A stretch of DNA of 54,361 nucleotides from NCBI RefSeq assembly GCF_023656745.1, contig NZ_JAMOKO010000016.1, forward strand, positions 1 to 54,361, in the 5' to 3' direction. How positions within the stretch are numbered: the stretch's first letter is position 1; the number at the start of each line of letters is the position of its first letter. The DNA is from Collinsella sp. BG-O-102. GTDB taxonomy: Bacteria > Actinomycetota > Coriobacteriia > Coriobacteriales > Coriobacteriaceae. Position numbers and translations under genes: made by a program. Of this stretch, positions 7,696-17,234 are shown in pieces. The notes beneath the pieces were generated by a model, which saw nothing but the letters and a program-made list of their open reading frames with translations, did not search any database and was not told the DNA's origin.

Positions 7696-8121
7696 ATGGC
7701 GCTCAGGATACCGGTGCAGAAGGACATCGGGGAGTACGAGGAGAAGATCGTCGGGAAGATGAGCCTGCGCACGCTCGCCTGCGTGTCGCTCGGCTTCGGC
7801 AGCGCGGTCGGGGCGGCGGCCTTCGTCCACCTGGGCCTGCGCGCAGACGTCGCGGACGTGGCCTTCCCGATCATGCTCTGCAGCATGCCGTTCTGGCTCG
7901 CCGGGTTCTGGCGGCCCTTCGGCATGCGCGCCGAGGAGCTGCTGCCTCTCCTGGCGGCCCACGAGCTCTCCCCGCAGCTGCTCGCGTACGAGCCCTGCCT
8001 CGCCGCGAGCCTCCCCGAGGGCTCGCCGCGCCCGGGCCGCCCGGGGCGTCGCGCGAGGCGCAGGGCCAGGAAGAAAGGAGCCGAGCTCTATGAGCCGAGC
8101 AAGAACCAGCAAGGAGAATAG
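7696..8121 (+). CDS. PrgI/VirB3-like membrane protein
   Basis: 141 residues. The start RIPVQKDIGEYEEKIVGKMS is the PrgI-family signature, followed by two membrane helices (about 27-48 and 55-72) and a basic C-terminal tail. PrgI/TcpE proteins are the VirB3 equivalent and partner of the VirB4 ATPase in the inner-membrane complex. The 3' end overlaps the start of the VirB4 gene by 32 bases, showing tight coupling. The proline- and arginine-rich last 40 residues lie mostly in this overlap zone and are probably unconstrained. Confidence 0.8.
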   Translation: MALRIPVQKDIGEYEEKIVGKMSLRTLACVSLGFGSAVGAAAFVHLGLRADVADVAFPIMLCSMPFWLAGFWRPFGMRAEELLPLLAAHELSPQLLAYEPCLAASLPEGSPRPGRPGRRARRRARKKGAELYEPSKNQQGE

Positions 8122-10567
8122 GCCGAAGCGCCCGAGCACCCTCGGGCTGCTCCTCGGCGGCACGGGCGGGCGCAAGGACGCCTCGAAGGGCGCGGAGGCC
8201 GAGCGGCAGAGGCGCCGCCGGGAGCGCGACCGCTCGCGCGAGATGGCCGCCTACGTCGGCTACGACGCCATGTACAGGGACGGGATCGCCCAGGTGATGC
8301 CGGGGGTGTTCAGCCAGACGGTCGAGTTCTCCGACATCAGCTACCAGTCCGCGCGCAAGGAGGCGCGCGAGACGGCCTTCACCGTGATGAGCTCGCTGTT
8401 CAACTACTTCCCGGCGGACTCCCACGTGCAGCTCCAGGTCGTGAACGCGCCCATCCCCGCCGACGAGGTCGGCCGCAAGGTCTTCTTCGAGCCCGGGGAG
8501 CGCGCCACCGCCGGGCTCGCCGAAGAGTACAACCGGGTCCTCAACGACAAGATGCGCGAGGGGGTCTCGAACCTCGTGCGCCACCGCTACCTGACCTACG
8601 CCGTGGGCGCCGACGACGTCGACGCCGCGGTGCCCAAGCTCGCGCGCATCCGGGGCGACGTGGAGCAGACCCTCGCGCGCATACGCTGCTCGTCGCGCGC
8701 CCTCGACGGCGCCGAGAGGCTCGAGCTTTTGCAGGGGCAGCTGCGCCCGGGGTCGCGCTTCGAGTTCTCCTGGGACAAATTGTCCCCGACGTCCGGCGCG
8801 CGCACGAAGGACTTCGTCATGCCCTCCACGCTCGACTTCAAGCCCGAGGGCAGGTCCGACTGCTTCTGCAGCGACGGGCGCTACGGCGCGGTGCTCGCGG
8901 TGCGCAGCTTCGGGTCGGTCATCGAGGAGACCTACCTCGCCTCCATCATCGACCTGCCGCTGCCGCTCAACGTGACGCTGCACGTGCAGCCCATCGCGCA
9001 GAGCGAGGCGCTCGCGCTCGTGAAGCGCCAAATCGACTGGATGGACAAGGAGATCATCGACGAGCAGATGAGCGCCGTGAAGAAGGGCTACGACTACCAG
9101 ATCCTGCCGCCCGAGCTGCGCTTCTCGAAGGAGGAGGCCGAGGAGCTGCTCGACTTCCTGCGCAACAAGTCCGAGCGCCTGTTCGTCTACACGGGCCTCG
9201 TCTACACCTGGGCCGACAGCCTCGAGGAGCTCGACCGCCGCGTCCAGCAGGTGACGAGCGTCGCGCAGGGCTGCACGATCGGCCTCGAGCCGCTCCACTT
9301 CCGGCAGCGCCAGGCTCTCAACTCGGTGCTCCCGCTCGGGGACAACCACGTCGCCGTGAGCCGCTACCTCACCACGGGGCAGGTGGCTATGCAGATGCCC
9401 TTCGCCAGCCAGAGCCTCGACGAGGCGGGCGGAGGCTACTACGGGCAGTCCAAGGAGAGCGGGAACCTGGTGCTGTGCGACCGCAAGCGCCTGGCGAGCC
9501 CCATGGGCTTCGTGTGCGGCAAGCCCGGCTCGGGCAAGAGCTTCTCGGTGAAGCGCGAGATAACCAACACCGTGCTCGCGCACCCCGAGGACGAGGTCGT
9601 GATCTTCGACCCGGCCGGCGAGTACGGCAACCTCGTCGGCGCGCTCGGCGGCGCGAACGTCGAGCTCGCCCCGGGATGCTCGGCGGTGCTCAACCCCCTC
9701 GACACCGCCGACGTCGCGGACCGCGCCGACGCCGCCAAGCTCGCGTACAAGACCGACGCGGTGCTCGCGCTCTCGAGCGCGCTCATGGCCGAGGGCCGCG
9801 AGGGCCTGCCGGAGCGCGACCGCTCGATCATCGCCCGCTGCGTCGGCGAGGCGTACCGGGAGTGCGCGAGGGACGGCCGCCTGCCCACGCTCGGCGACTT
9901 CCACGCGGCGCTGCTCGCTCAGCCCGAGCCCGAGGCCGCCGACATCGCGCTGCGCTACGAGCGCTACGTGAAGGGCGCGTTCTCCTTCTTCAACGGCCAG
10001 AGCAACGTGGCGCTCGACAACCGCATCACCAACATCGACATGCACGGCCTCGGCCAGAACATGCGCGTGTTCGGCATGATCACGGCGCTCGAGATGGTGC
10101 GCAACCGCGTGATGGTCACGCCGCCGCGCCCCAACTACACCTGGCTCTACATCGACGAGGTGCAGAGCCTCTTCGCGCACCCGACGGTGGTCGAGTACTT
10201 CGCCCGCCTGTGGCGCGAGGGGCGCAAGTTCGGCCTCATCTGCACCGGCATCAGCCAGAACACGAGCCACATGCTGGCCAACGCCGAGGCCCGCGACATG
10301 GTGCTCAACTCCGAGTTCTTCCTGCTGCACAAGCAGTCCACCGCCGACCTCGACGCATGGGCGGAGATGCTCCAGCTCTCCGCCACGGAGCGCGGCTACA
10401 TCGGCGACGCCGTCAAGCCCGGCGAGGGTCTGCTCATCAGCGCCGGGATCCGCGTGCCCATCACCGACGACTTCCCGAAAGGCCCGCTCTACGACCTGTG
10501 GAACACCAAGCCCGCAGAGGTCGCCGAGCGCGAGATGCGCCGAGCGGCGCGAGAGGCGGAGGAATAG
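8090..10567 (+). CDS. VirB4-family conjugation ATPase
   Basis: 825 residues, typical for VirB4/TraE/TcpF ATPases. The N-terminal domain is followed by the ATPase core with Walker A CGKPGSGKS (about 477-485) and Walker B WLYIDEVQSLF near 688, then the LICTGISQNTSHML and LLHKQ segments common in VirB4. It energises assembly of the channel and substrate transfer at the membrane. AAAGGAG precedes the ATG inside the end of the PrgI gene. The gene contains one of three GGGACAAATTGTCCC palindromes, at 8772-8786, read as WDKLSP. Confidence 0.9.
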   Translation: MSRARTSKENRPKRPSTLGLLLGGTGGRKDASKGAEAERQRRRRERDRSREMAAYVGYDAMYRDGIAQVMPGVFSQTVEFSDISYQSARKEARETAFTVMSSLFNYFPADSHVQLQVVNAPIPADEVGRKVFFEPGERATAGLAEEYNRVLNDKMREGVSNLVRHRYLTYAVGADDVDAAVPKLARIRGDVEQTLARIRCSSRALDGAERLELLQGQLRPGSRFEFSWDKLSPTSGARTKDFVMPSTLDFKPEGRSDCFCSDGRYGAVLAVRSFGSVIEETYLASIIDLPLPLNVTLHVQPIAQSEALALVKRQIDWMDKEIIDEQMSAVKKGYDYQILPPELRFSKEEAEELLDFLRNKSERLFVYTGLVYTWADSLEELDRRVQQVTSVAQGCTIGLEPLHFRQRQALNSVLPLGDNHVAVSRYLTTGQVAMQMPFASQSLDEAGGGYYGQSKESGNLVLCDRKRLASPMGFVCGKPGSGKSFSVKREITNTVLAHPEDEVVIFDPAGEYGNLVGALGGANVELAPGCSAVLNPLDTADVADRADAAKLAYKTDAVLALSSALMAEGREGLPERDRSIIARCVGEAYRECARDGRLPTLGDFHAALLAQPEPEAADIALRYERYVKGAFSFFNGQSNVALDNRITNIDMHGLGQNMRVFGMITALEMVRNRVMVTPPRPNYTWLYIDEVQSLFAHPTVVEYFARLWREGRKFGLICTGISQNTSHMLANAEARDMVLNSEFFLLHKQSTADLDAWAEMLQLSATERGYIGDAVKPGEGLLISAGIRVPITDDFPKGPLYDLWNTKPAEVAEREMRRAAREAEE
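8772..8786. repeat. GGGACAAATTGTCCC palindrome, copy 1
   Basis: Seven-base arms around a single A, inside the VirB4 gene. The codons AAA and TTG are unusual in this GC-rich gene. Identical copies occur at 10778 and 17861. Confidence 0.7.
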
Positions 10568-10569
10568 GA

Positions 10570-12171
10570 ATGGCCGGCCCGAGCGAGGGCGGCGGGATGC
10601 TCGAGGTGGTCGGGGCGCAGCGCCGCGACGTGCTCACCGCGGGCGACGTCGCGGAGACCGAGCGCGACGCCCTGGGAAACGTCTCGGAGGGCGCCGGCCC
10701 GCTCGACGAGGCGGGAGGCCCCGCCGCAACGGCGGAGGGGCGCCCTTCCAGGCCCGACGCGCCGGAAGGCGGGCTCGGGGACAAATTGTCCCAACCAGCC
10801 GGCGACCGGCGCGCGGCGGCCGCGATGCGCTCGCGCGTCGATGCGGCGAAGCTGGCGATCGCCAGGGAGGCCGTCTCCCAGCTCGACGACTCGGAGGAGC
10901 TCGAGGGCGCCTCGGGCATGTACGACGCGGGGCGTGCGGCCAAGAAGGCCGCGGGAGGGCTGCGGCAGAGGAAGGCGAAGAAAGCCGCCCGGGGCAGCCG
11001 CAAGGCGGCGACCGCCCTCGGCGCCCCAAAGGGAGGCGCGCGCGGCCCCGAGGCAGCCGGCGCGACCGCCCCGGCCAAGCACCAGGCGGCCCAGGCGGCC
11101 GCGCAGGCGTCGGGCGAGGCGGCCCGCGCCGCGGGGTCGAAGGGCGCCGCCTCCGCGATCGCGGGCGCGGTCTCGGGCGCGGCGCCCGCCCTGCTCGGGG
11201 CGGTGGCCGGCATCGTGGCCTTCGTCGCCTGCGCGCTCGCCGTCGCGCAGCTGCTGAGCGCGCTGTTCGGCTTCTGGGACGACGCGGCCTCCAAGCAGGG
11301 CCTCGAGGGGCTGCCGCCCTACATCACCTACGAGATGGTCGAGGCGGCGCTCGAGTGCCAGGAGGAGTACGGGCACCCGGCGGGCTGCACCATCGCGCAG
11401 ATCATCCAGGAGTCCGGCCAGGGCGACCGCATGAGCCGGCTCGCAGAGCGCGACCACAACCTCTTCGGCATGAAGTGGTGGTCGGGCTACGCGGGCTGCC
11501 CCGAGGTGGCCGGCAAGGCGAACTGGGCCACCAGCGAGGAGTACGTGCCCGGCGAGCACACCCAGATCACGGCGAGCTTCATCCGCTTCACCGGCGACGC
11601 CGATTGCATCCGCTTCCGCAGCAGGGTCTTCCTGCAGGCGGAGCGCTACTCGGGCAACGCCCTCATCCGCGAGGCGATCGAGAGGCACGACTCGGACAGG
11701 ATGGCCGAGGGGCTCAAGGACGCCGGCTGGGCGACCGACTCGTCCTACGTCGAGTCCCTGAAGTCGATCATGGCGCAATGGGGCCTCTACAGGTTCGACT
11801 CCATGACGGTCGAGGACCTGAAGGACCCGGCCGCGAACGGGAACGCGATCGTCGAGGCGGCGTACAGCCAGCTCGGCGTGCCCTACGTGTGGGGAGGCTC
11901 GACCCCCGGCAAGGCGCTCGACTGCAGCGGGCTCACGCAGTACTGCTACGCGCAGGCGGGCATCCGCATAAGCCACTACACGGGTTCCCAGTACGAGGAG
12001 CTCAGGCGCATACCGCTCTCGGAGGCGAAGCCCGGCGACATCCTCTACCGCTCGGGCCACGTGGCCATCTACATCGGCGACGACAGGTACATACACGAGC
12101 CGCGAACGGGCGACGTGTGCCGTATAGCGAGCGGCATCGGCAGCTTCAGCTGCGCGCTCACCGCGAGATAG
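10570..12171 (+). CDS. Bifunctional peptidoglycan hydrolase (lysozyme-like plus NlpC/P60)
   Basis: 533 residues. There is a long Ala/Lys-rich cytoplasmic segment (1-210), a membrane helix (about 215-237), a glucosaminidase/lysozyme-like domain (about 250-405, TIAQIIQESGQGD, LFGMKWW) and a C-terminal NlpC/P60 domain with the catalytic Cys in LDCSGL (about 452), His in SGHVAIYIG (about 497) and a later HEP. Such TcpG/VirB1-like proteins open the cell wall for the conjugation channel. It starts two bases after the VirB4 stop. The proposed topology places the enzyme domains outside. A second GGGACAAATTGTCCC palindrome lies in its N-terminal coding part. Confidence 0.85.
   Translation: MAGPSEGGGMLEVVGAQRRDVLTAGDVAETERDALGNVSEGAGPLDEAGGPAATAEGRPSRPDAPEGGLGDKLSQPAGDRRAAAAMRSRVDAAKLAIAREAVSQLDDSEELEGASGMYDAGRAAKKAAGGLRQRKAKKAARGSRKAATALGAPKGGARGPEAAGATAPAKHQAAQAAAQASGEAARAAGSKGAASAIAGAVSGAAPALLGAVAGIVAFVACALAVAQLLSALFGFWDDAASKQGLEGLPPYITYEMVEAALECQEEYGHPAGCTIAQIIQESGQGDRMSRLAERDHNLFGMKWWSGYAGCPEVAGKANWATSEEYVPGEHTQITASFIRFTGDADCIRFRSRVFLQAERYSGNALIREAIERHDSDRMAEGLKDAGWATDSSYVESLKSIMAQWGLYRFDSMTVEDLKDPAANGNAIVEAAYSQLGVPYVWGGSTPGKALDCSGLTQYCYAQAGIRISHYTGSQYEELRRIPLSEAKPGDILYRSGHVAIYIGDDRYIHEPRTGDVCRIASGIGSFSCALTAR
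10778..10792. repeat. GGGACAAATTGTCCC palindrome, copy 2
   Basis: Identical to copies 1 and 3. Here it encodes GDKLSQ in the non-conserved linker of the cell-wall hydrolase. Confidence 0.7.
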
Positions 12172-12180
12172 GAGAAACCA

Positions 12181-12900
12181 ATGCAGGGAAAGTCAAGGGT
12201 CATGGCCGCCGTCGCGGCAGGCGCGCTCGTCGTGGCGCTCGGCGCGGGCGCGGCGCGCTGCGCCATCGCCCCGCAGGAAGGCGCGCAGGATAGTCTCCAG
12301 GAGCAAGAGCAGCCCGCGGCTGCAGGCGCCGACGCGGCAACCGGGAAGGCCGCCTCGGGCGCCGAGGCGCTCTGGAACACCGCGTGGACGGGCGCCGACG
12401 ACCCGACAGCCACGCTGCGGATCGTCGAGGGCGCCATGGTCGAGTGCGCGGGCGGCTCCGAGCGCGCCTGGTTCTTCTCGGCCGAGGAGCCCTCCGAGGC
12501 CGGCGGCGTGCTCAGCGTGCCCATCGAGGTCAAGGGAGCCGGCGACAAGGCGGGAGGGCTCTCGCTCATCCAGGTCTCGGGCGACGGGGACGCCCGCACC
12601 CTGGCATGCGACCTCCTGACGCAGGCCTACGTGCCCCAGAAGGCGCAAGACGGAGCGTTCTCCGTGACCGGCACCGACGACCGCCTCTCCGAGGCGCTGG
12701 GCGCGGATGCCGCCGCCATCGAGGAGGCCGTCGCCGGGAAGGCGGCGGAGGTGTCCCCGCAGGCGGCGGGAGCCTCCTGGGACAAGGAGGTGTGGCTCGA
12801 CTACGCCGGGAACGTCGCGTCGACGACCTTCACGCTCGACGACCCCGCCTCGACGGTGGTCACCGTGGTCTCGCGCGGCGGCTCGCTGGAGGCGATGTAG
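12181..12900 (+). CDS. Exported protein of unknown function in transfer operon
   Basis: 239 residues. The N-terminal hydrophobic segment (about 7-27) ends in a region that could be a signal peptide or membrane anchor; AARC gives a weak lipobox. A Gln/Ala-rich linker follows, then a mixed domain with regular beta-strand pattern (LSVPIEVKGAGDKAGGLSLI, STTFTLDDPASTVVTVVSRG). No family was recognised. Position between the wall hydrolase and the VirB6-like gene is where VirB8/TcpC-like channel proteins often lie, so an extracytoplasmic channel component is a reasonable guess but unproven. AGGAGA precedes the ATG. Confidence 0.6.
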   Translation: MQGKSRVMAAVAAGALVVALGAGAARCAIAPQEGAQDSLQEQEQPAAAGADAATGKAASGAEALWNTAWTGADDPTATLRIVEGAMVECAGGSERAWFFSAEEPSEAGGVLSVPIEVKGAGDKAGGLSLIQVSGDGDARTLACDLLTQAYVPQKAQDGAFSVTGTDDRLSEALGADAAAIEEAVAGKAAEVSPQAAGASWDKEVWLDYAGNVASTTFTLDDPASTVVTVVSRGGSLEAM

Positions 12901-12902
12901 CC

Positions 12903-13904
12903 GTGCGGGCGCTTGAATCGCGACGCCGAAGGGCGTTCGCCATCTCCGCCGCGACGGCATTCGCCCTCTGCGCGCTCCTGCTCGTCCCCGCGCAGCCGGC
13001 ATACGCCGACATCGCCGGGGACGTCAACGAGTGGCTGTGCGGCCTCCTGCGCGACTGCTGCAACTGGATGTTCAAGGCGCAAACGGGCGTGCTCGGGTCG
13101 ATCGGCGCGAACGGGATCCTCTCGGCCGACTTCGCGCACATGCTCACGAGCTCGAGCGACCTGACCATGCACGACGTCGCCCGGGGCGTATGGCAGGTTG
13201 CCATCCTGCCGATCGGGTGCGGGGTGCTCGGCCTGGTCTTCACCCTGAAGCTCATCGAGATCTCCCAGCGCATGGACGGCAGCCAGAGCCTTCCCGGCGT
13301 CAAGGAGGTCGTTTTCCTCCTCGTGTTCTTCGCCGTGTTCCTGTTCCTCATACAGAACAGCTTCGACCTGATGGCGTCGATCTACGAGGTCTGCGGGCTC
13401 GCCATCGACCGAGTCGAGGCGCTCTTCGGCGCCGGAGGCGCGCTCGACCTGCCCGAGGTGTCCGTCGTCACCACCGACGACGACGTCCCGTCGCTCATCG
13501 CCATGCTCGTCGTGAGCCTCATCAGCTGGGTCGTGGTGCTGGCGGCCTACGTCGTCGCCCTCGTGGTCTGCTGGGCCCGCGCGCTCCAGCTCTACATCAT
13601 GGCCGCGTTCGCCCCGATCCCGCTGGCGTTCCTCGGCATGGACGCCACGCGCCAGATAGGCCTTGGCTACCTGAAGAGCTTCGGGGCGGTCTGCATCGCC
13701 GGCGTCATCATCCTCGTGCTGCTCATATCGTTCCCGCTCGTGCTCGGCGGGCTCACCGGGGCGAACCCCGGGACGGGCACCCCGGCCGACGCGGTCGCGA
13801 ACGGGCTCACCTACGCGCTGCAGTACCTGGCCATGTGCGTGCTGCTCATCCTGGCCCTCGTGAAGAGCGGCTCCTGGGCGCGCGACATCGTGAGCGGCTT
13901 CTAG
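12903..13904 (+). CDS. VirB6/TrbL-like polytopic membrane protein
   Basis: 333 residues from a GTG start at 12903; GGAGG lies about ten bases upstream, inside the end of the previous gene. It has a signal peptide-like N terminus ending AYADI, then about six hydrophobic helices (VWQVAILPIGCGVLGLVFTL, VFLLVFFAVFLFLI, AMLVVSLISWVVVLAAYVVA and others) and the CWARALQLYIMAAFAPIPLA segment typical of conjugation membrane proteins of the VirB6/TcpH/CD1107 group. It probably forms the inner-membrane channel. The start is inferred: no ATG fits and upstream in-frame sequence overlaps the preceding gene in another frame. Confidence 0.75.
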   Translation: MRALESRRRRAFAISAATAFALCALLLVPAQPAYADIAGDVNEWLCGLLRDCCNWMFKAQTGVLGSIGANGILSADFAHMLTSSSDLTMHDVARGVWQVAILPIGCGVLGLVFTLKLIEISQRMDGSQSLPGVKEVVFLLVFFAVFLFLIQNSFDLMASIYEVCGLAIDRVEALFGAGGALDLPEVSVVTTDDDVPSLIAMLVVSLISWVVVLAAYVVALVVCWARALQLYIMAAFAPIPLAFLGMDATRQIGLGYLKSFGAVCIAGVIILVLLISFPLVLGGLTGANPGTGTPADAVANGLTYALQYLAMCVLLILALVKSGSWARDIVSGF

Positions 13905-14013
13905 CGGAAAAGCGAGGAAGGGGGCGGTCGCCATGAGATAGGGGCGCCGCGCCGGGGCACGCGTCCCGGCGGATGAAGACAAGGACCGATTGAAAACGAA
14001 AAGGAGGAAAGAC

Positions 14014-14472
14014 ATGGAAGAGAGGAAGAACGTGTACCTCTCGCTGCACAAGAGCTTCGTGCGCGAGGGCATCGAGTACACCGACCGCGCGACCGGCGAG
14101 GCCAGGACCTTCAACTCGGCGACCCTTCCCAAGGGCACCGTCGTCGACGGCGTGGACGTGGGAGGCTACGAGTTCAGCCCCATGTTCGTGAACGAGAGCC
14201 GCTTCAAGGGGGCCGACTTCCGGGACATACCGCTGCTCGCGAACCGCGAGGTGTGGCTGAGGAAGACTGTGATGGGCCCGGACGGCCAGCCCGAGCTCGA
14301 CGAGGGCGGCCGCGCGGTCAAGGACACCGTGAAGGTCATGCCGGCGCAGCTCAAGGAGGCCGTTGACGCAGGTCGCTCGCGCTACCTCGCGGAGCGCGCC
14401 GAGCACGCCCGCCAGGCGAGCCGCGCCGCCGAGCACGAGGCGCCCCGCGCCCAGCGAAGCGTCGAGAGATAG
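14014..14472 (+). CDS. Unknown ICE protein with shared C-terminal tail
   Basis: 152 residues, soluble, not recognised. It starts at the ATG at 14014 after AAGGAGG. The body is rich in beta pattern (KNVYLSLHKSFVREGIEYTD, GTVVDGVDVGGYEFSPMFVN). The C terminus has LAERAEHARQASRAAEHE followed by an arginine-rich end, the third example of the tail seen in the proteins at 4427 and 5018. It sits between the VirB6-like gene and the surface adhesin. The tail suggests a shared partner such as the coupling protein. A GCCGGG/CCCGGC hairpin lies in the 110 bases upstream. Confidence 0.65.
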   Translation: MEERKNVYLSLHKSFVREGIEYTDRATGEARTFNSATLPKGTVVDGVDVGGYEFSPMFVNESRFKGADFRDIPLLANREVWLRKTVMGPDGQPELDEGGRAVKDTVKVMPAQLKEAVDAGRSRYLAERAEHARQASRAAEHEAPRAQRSVER

Positions 14473-14484
14473 GGAGGCGGAAAG

Positions 14485-17211
14485 ATGAACGCAGCGAAAG
14501 ACTGCACCCTGCAGGAAAAGCTCCTCCGATGCGCCATGGCGCTCATCCTGGCGGCGGGGGCGCTGCTCGCCTCCGTGGCGGCCTCGCCCGCCTACGCCGC
14601 GCCGAGCACGGTCGACGTGTCCATCGGCGGCAAGATCCCCTACGGCGGCTTCGCCACCACGTGGATGAGCGCCGACGGGAACATCGCCTACTGCGCCGAG
14701 CCCTCGTCCCCGACGCCCGCGCCGGGCTCCTACTCGACGAGCCCCGTGCCGAGCGGCGACGTGACCGCGGCCATCTGGTACTCGTTCGGCTCTCCCGGCT
14801 TCGACGCGTCGATGTTCCCGGGCAGCTGGTACGACGGCGGCGGCTGGGACGACGCGAAGTACGCCGCGGCGAGCCATGTGCTGATCGCCTACGCCTACTC
14901 GGGGTCCGAGTCGGCGGCCACGCACGGCACGAGCTCCGAGTTCTCCTCCTGGGCGAAATCCGAGCTGATCGGCGGGACCTTCGCCAAGATGAAGGCGGGC
15001 GCCGGCAAGGTCTCCGCCGGGTTCGAGGCGTTCTGCGTCAGGACCGGCGGCGGCTCCCAGACGCTCGTGAGCTTCAGCTGGTCCGCAGGCGGCGTCAAGG
15101 TCGCCAAAGAGGACTCCGAGGCGGGCGCCGAGCCCCAGGGCGACGCCTCGCTCGACGGCGCGAGCTTCTCCGTAGTGAACGAGACCGGCCGCTACGTGCT
15201 GGTCGGCGGCAAGTACTACGCCGACGGCGAGGTCTGCGCCACGATCAAGACCGCGCCCGAGGACGGGTCGCACGTCGCCGCGACCGGCGCCGACGCGCTT
15301 CCCGCGGGCAATTACCGCATCGTCGAGTCCGGCGCGCCCGAGGGCTACGACGCCAGCGACGCCCCCGTCGCGTTCACCGTGAAGGCCGGCGAGGTGCGCG
15401 ACCTCACGGGCGACCCCGTGACCGACGAGGTCTTCCGCGGCGGCGTGCAGGTGACCAAGTCCGACAAGGAGCTGCAGGCGTCCGAGGCGCTCGCGGGCAG
15501 CGGCCACAAGGAGGCGCCTGGCGAGCACCCCGGCCTCGACGGGATCGAGTTCACCGTCACGAACCGCTCGGCGCACAAGGTCCTCGTTGACGGAGAGTGG
15601 CGCGAGCCGGGCGAGGCCGTGGCCACGCTGACCACCGCATGGAACGACGAGGCCGGCGCCTACACCGCGCAGACCGCGGCCGACGCACTGCCGTACGGGA
15701 CCTACGACGTGCGGGAGACGGCGACGAACGGGAGCTACCTGCTGACCGACGGCGAGCCCCGCGCCTTCGAGGTCCGCGCCGCCGGCGAGGTCGTGAGCGC
15801 CTCCGCGGACGGCGCCGCGCTCGAGTTCCGCGACCAGGTGGTGCGCAACGACCTCGAGCTCTCCAAGAAGAGCGAGTCCGACAACGCCGGCCTCATGGCC
15901 CCGTTCGCCATCGAGAACGCGGCCACCGGCGAGACTCACGTGCTGGTCACGGACCGCAACGGCGACGCGTCGACCGCGAGCAGCTGGAACAGGCACTCGA
16001 GGGACACCAACGCCAACGACGCCCTGCTCGGCCATGAGGGCCCGATTGCTGCCGCCGACATGGACCCGAAGGCCGGCATCTGGTTCTCGCTCGGCGAGGA
16101 CGGCTCCTCGGCGCCGGTCGACGACTCGCTGGCGGCCCTGCCGTACGGCGCCTACACCATGACCGAGATGCGCTGCGATGCCAACGAGGGCCTCGAGCTC
16201 ATCACGAGGAGCTTCTGGATCGATCGCGACTCGACGGTCGCGAAGGCCGTGTGGATGGGCCTCGACGACCAGGAGGGCCCGCGCATCTCCACCACGGCAA
16301 AGGACGGGGCGGACGGCGACAAGGACGTCTCGGCCGACGCCGAGGCCAAGGTCGTCGACGCCGTCGCCTACGAGGGCCTGAAGGCAGGCGAGGAGTACGA
16401 GCTCTCGGCCACCCTCGTCGACAAGGCGACCGGCGAGCCCGTGGCCGACGCCTCGGGCATGCCCGTGGAGGCCAAGGCCGAGTTCGCCCCCGCGCTCTCG
16501 ACGGGCAGCCGGGACGTCGAGATCTCCTTCGACGCGAGCCTGCTCGGCGGCCGCGACCTGGTCGTGTTCGAGAGCCTGCGCAAGGACGGAGCCGAGGTGG
16601 CGTCGCACGCGGACCTCTCCGACGAGGGCCAGACCGTCCACGTCGCCGTCGAGGTGGGCACGCAGGCGGCCGACGCCGCCGACGGCGACCAGGTCGTCGA
16701 GGCCGGCAAGGCCAAGGTCGTCGACACGGTGGCCTACAAGGGCCTCGTCCCCGGCGAGACCTACATCGCCGTGGGCACGCTCATGGACAAGGGCACCGGA
16801 GAGCCGTTCCTCGACAAGGACGGCAACGAGGTGACCGCGCGCACGCCCTTCGAGCCCGAGGCGCCCTCCGGCACCGTCGAGGTGACCTTCGAGTTCGGCA
16901 CCGAGGGCCTGGCCGAGGGAGACGAGCTCGTCGTCTTCGAGAAGGTCCTGGACTCCGCCGGCAACGTCGTTGCGGCCCACGAGGACATCGACTCCGCCGA
17001 GCAGAGCGTCGTCGTGGACAACCCCGACACGCCCGAGGTCCCCGAGGAGCCCTACGCCAAGACCGGGGCCGACGCCCCCGACGGCACCGGCTACGCCGTG
17101 GCCGCGGGCATCGCTCTGGCAGCTGCGGCGGGCGCGGGCGGAGCGCTCGCGTACCGCAAGCGCAAGGCGGCCGCGAGCAAGGACGAGGCGGCCGAAAAGC
17201 CGGAAGAGTAG
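14485..17211 (+). CDS. SpaA/VaFE-type surface adhesin or pilin with sorting signal
   Basis: 908 residues. A signal peptide (1-39, ASPAYAA) is followed by a domain with YCAEP at about 69-73 resembling thioester adhesion domains, although the partner Gln motif is not certain. Three SpaA/CnaB-like domains follow, with recurring ALPxGxYxxxE motifs, then two VaFE repeats (from about 622 and 744: KVVDxVAYxGLxxGExY). The C terminus has PYAKTG (about 856-861), a membrane helix and a KRK tail: a sortase signal in which LPxTG is replaced by YAKTG. The product is wall-anchored and may promote mating contact or adhesion. The class B sortase gene lies just downstream. The internal repeats make alignment-based domain limits approximate. 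Confidence 0.85.
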   Translation: MNAAKDCTLQEKLLRCAMALILAAGALLASVAASPAYAAPSTVDVSIGGKIPYGGFATTWMSADGNIAYCAEPSSPTPAPGSYSTSPVPSGDVTAAIWYSFGSPGFDASMFPGSWYDGGGWDDAKYAAASHVLIAYAYSGSESAATHGTSSEFSSWAKSELIGGTFAKMKAGAGKVSAGFEAFCVRTGGGSQTLVSFSWSAGGVKVAKEDSEAGAEPQGDASLDGASFSVVNETGRYVLVGGKYYADGEVCATIKTAPEDGSHVAATGADALPAGNYRIVESGAPEGYDASDAPVAFTVKAGEVRDLTGDPVTDEVFRGGVQVTKSDKELQASEALAGSGHKEAPGEHPGLDGIEFTVTNRSAHKVLVDGEWREPGEAVATLTTAWNDEAGAYTAQTAADALPYGTYDVRETATNGSYLLTDGEPRAFEVRAAGEVVSASADGAALEFRDQVVRNDLELSKKSESDNAGLMAPFAIENAATGETHVLVTDRNGDASTASSWNRHSRDTNANDALLGHEGPIAAADMDPKAGIWFSLGEDGSSAPVDDSLAALPYGAYTMTEMRCDANEGLELITRSFWIDRDSTVAKAVWMGLDDQEGPRISTTAKDGADGDKDVSADAEAKVVDAVAYEGLKAGEEYELSATLVDKATGEPVADASGMPVEAKAEFAPALSTGSRDVEISFDASLLGGRDLVVFESLRKDGAEVASHADLSDEGQTVHVAVEVGTQAADAADGDQVVEAGKAKVVDTVAYKGLVPGETYIAVGTLMDKGTGEPFLDKDGNEVTARTPFEPEAPSGTVEVTFEFGTEGLAEGDELVVFEKVLDSAGNVVAAHEDIDSAEQSVVVDNPDTPEVPEEPYAKTGADAPDGTGYAVAAGIALAAAAGAGGALAYRKRKAAASKDEAAEKPEE

Positions 17212-17234
17212 CGGCAGCGCATCGACACCGAACC

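Noticed and set aside
5791-8175. Long minus-strand frame opposite VirD4/PrgI/VirB4
   Set aside because: Shadow of GC-rich coding sequence; no motif or ribosome site.
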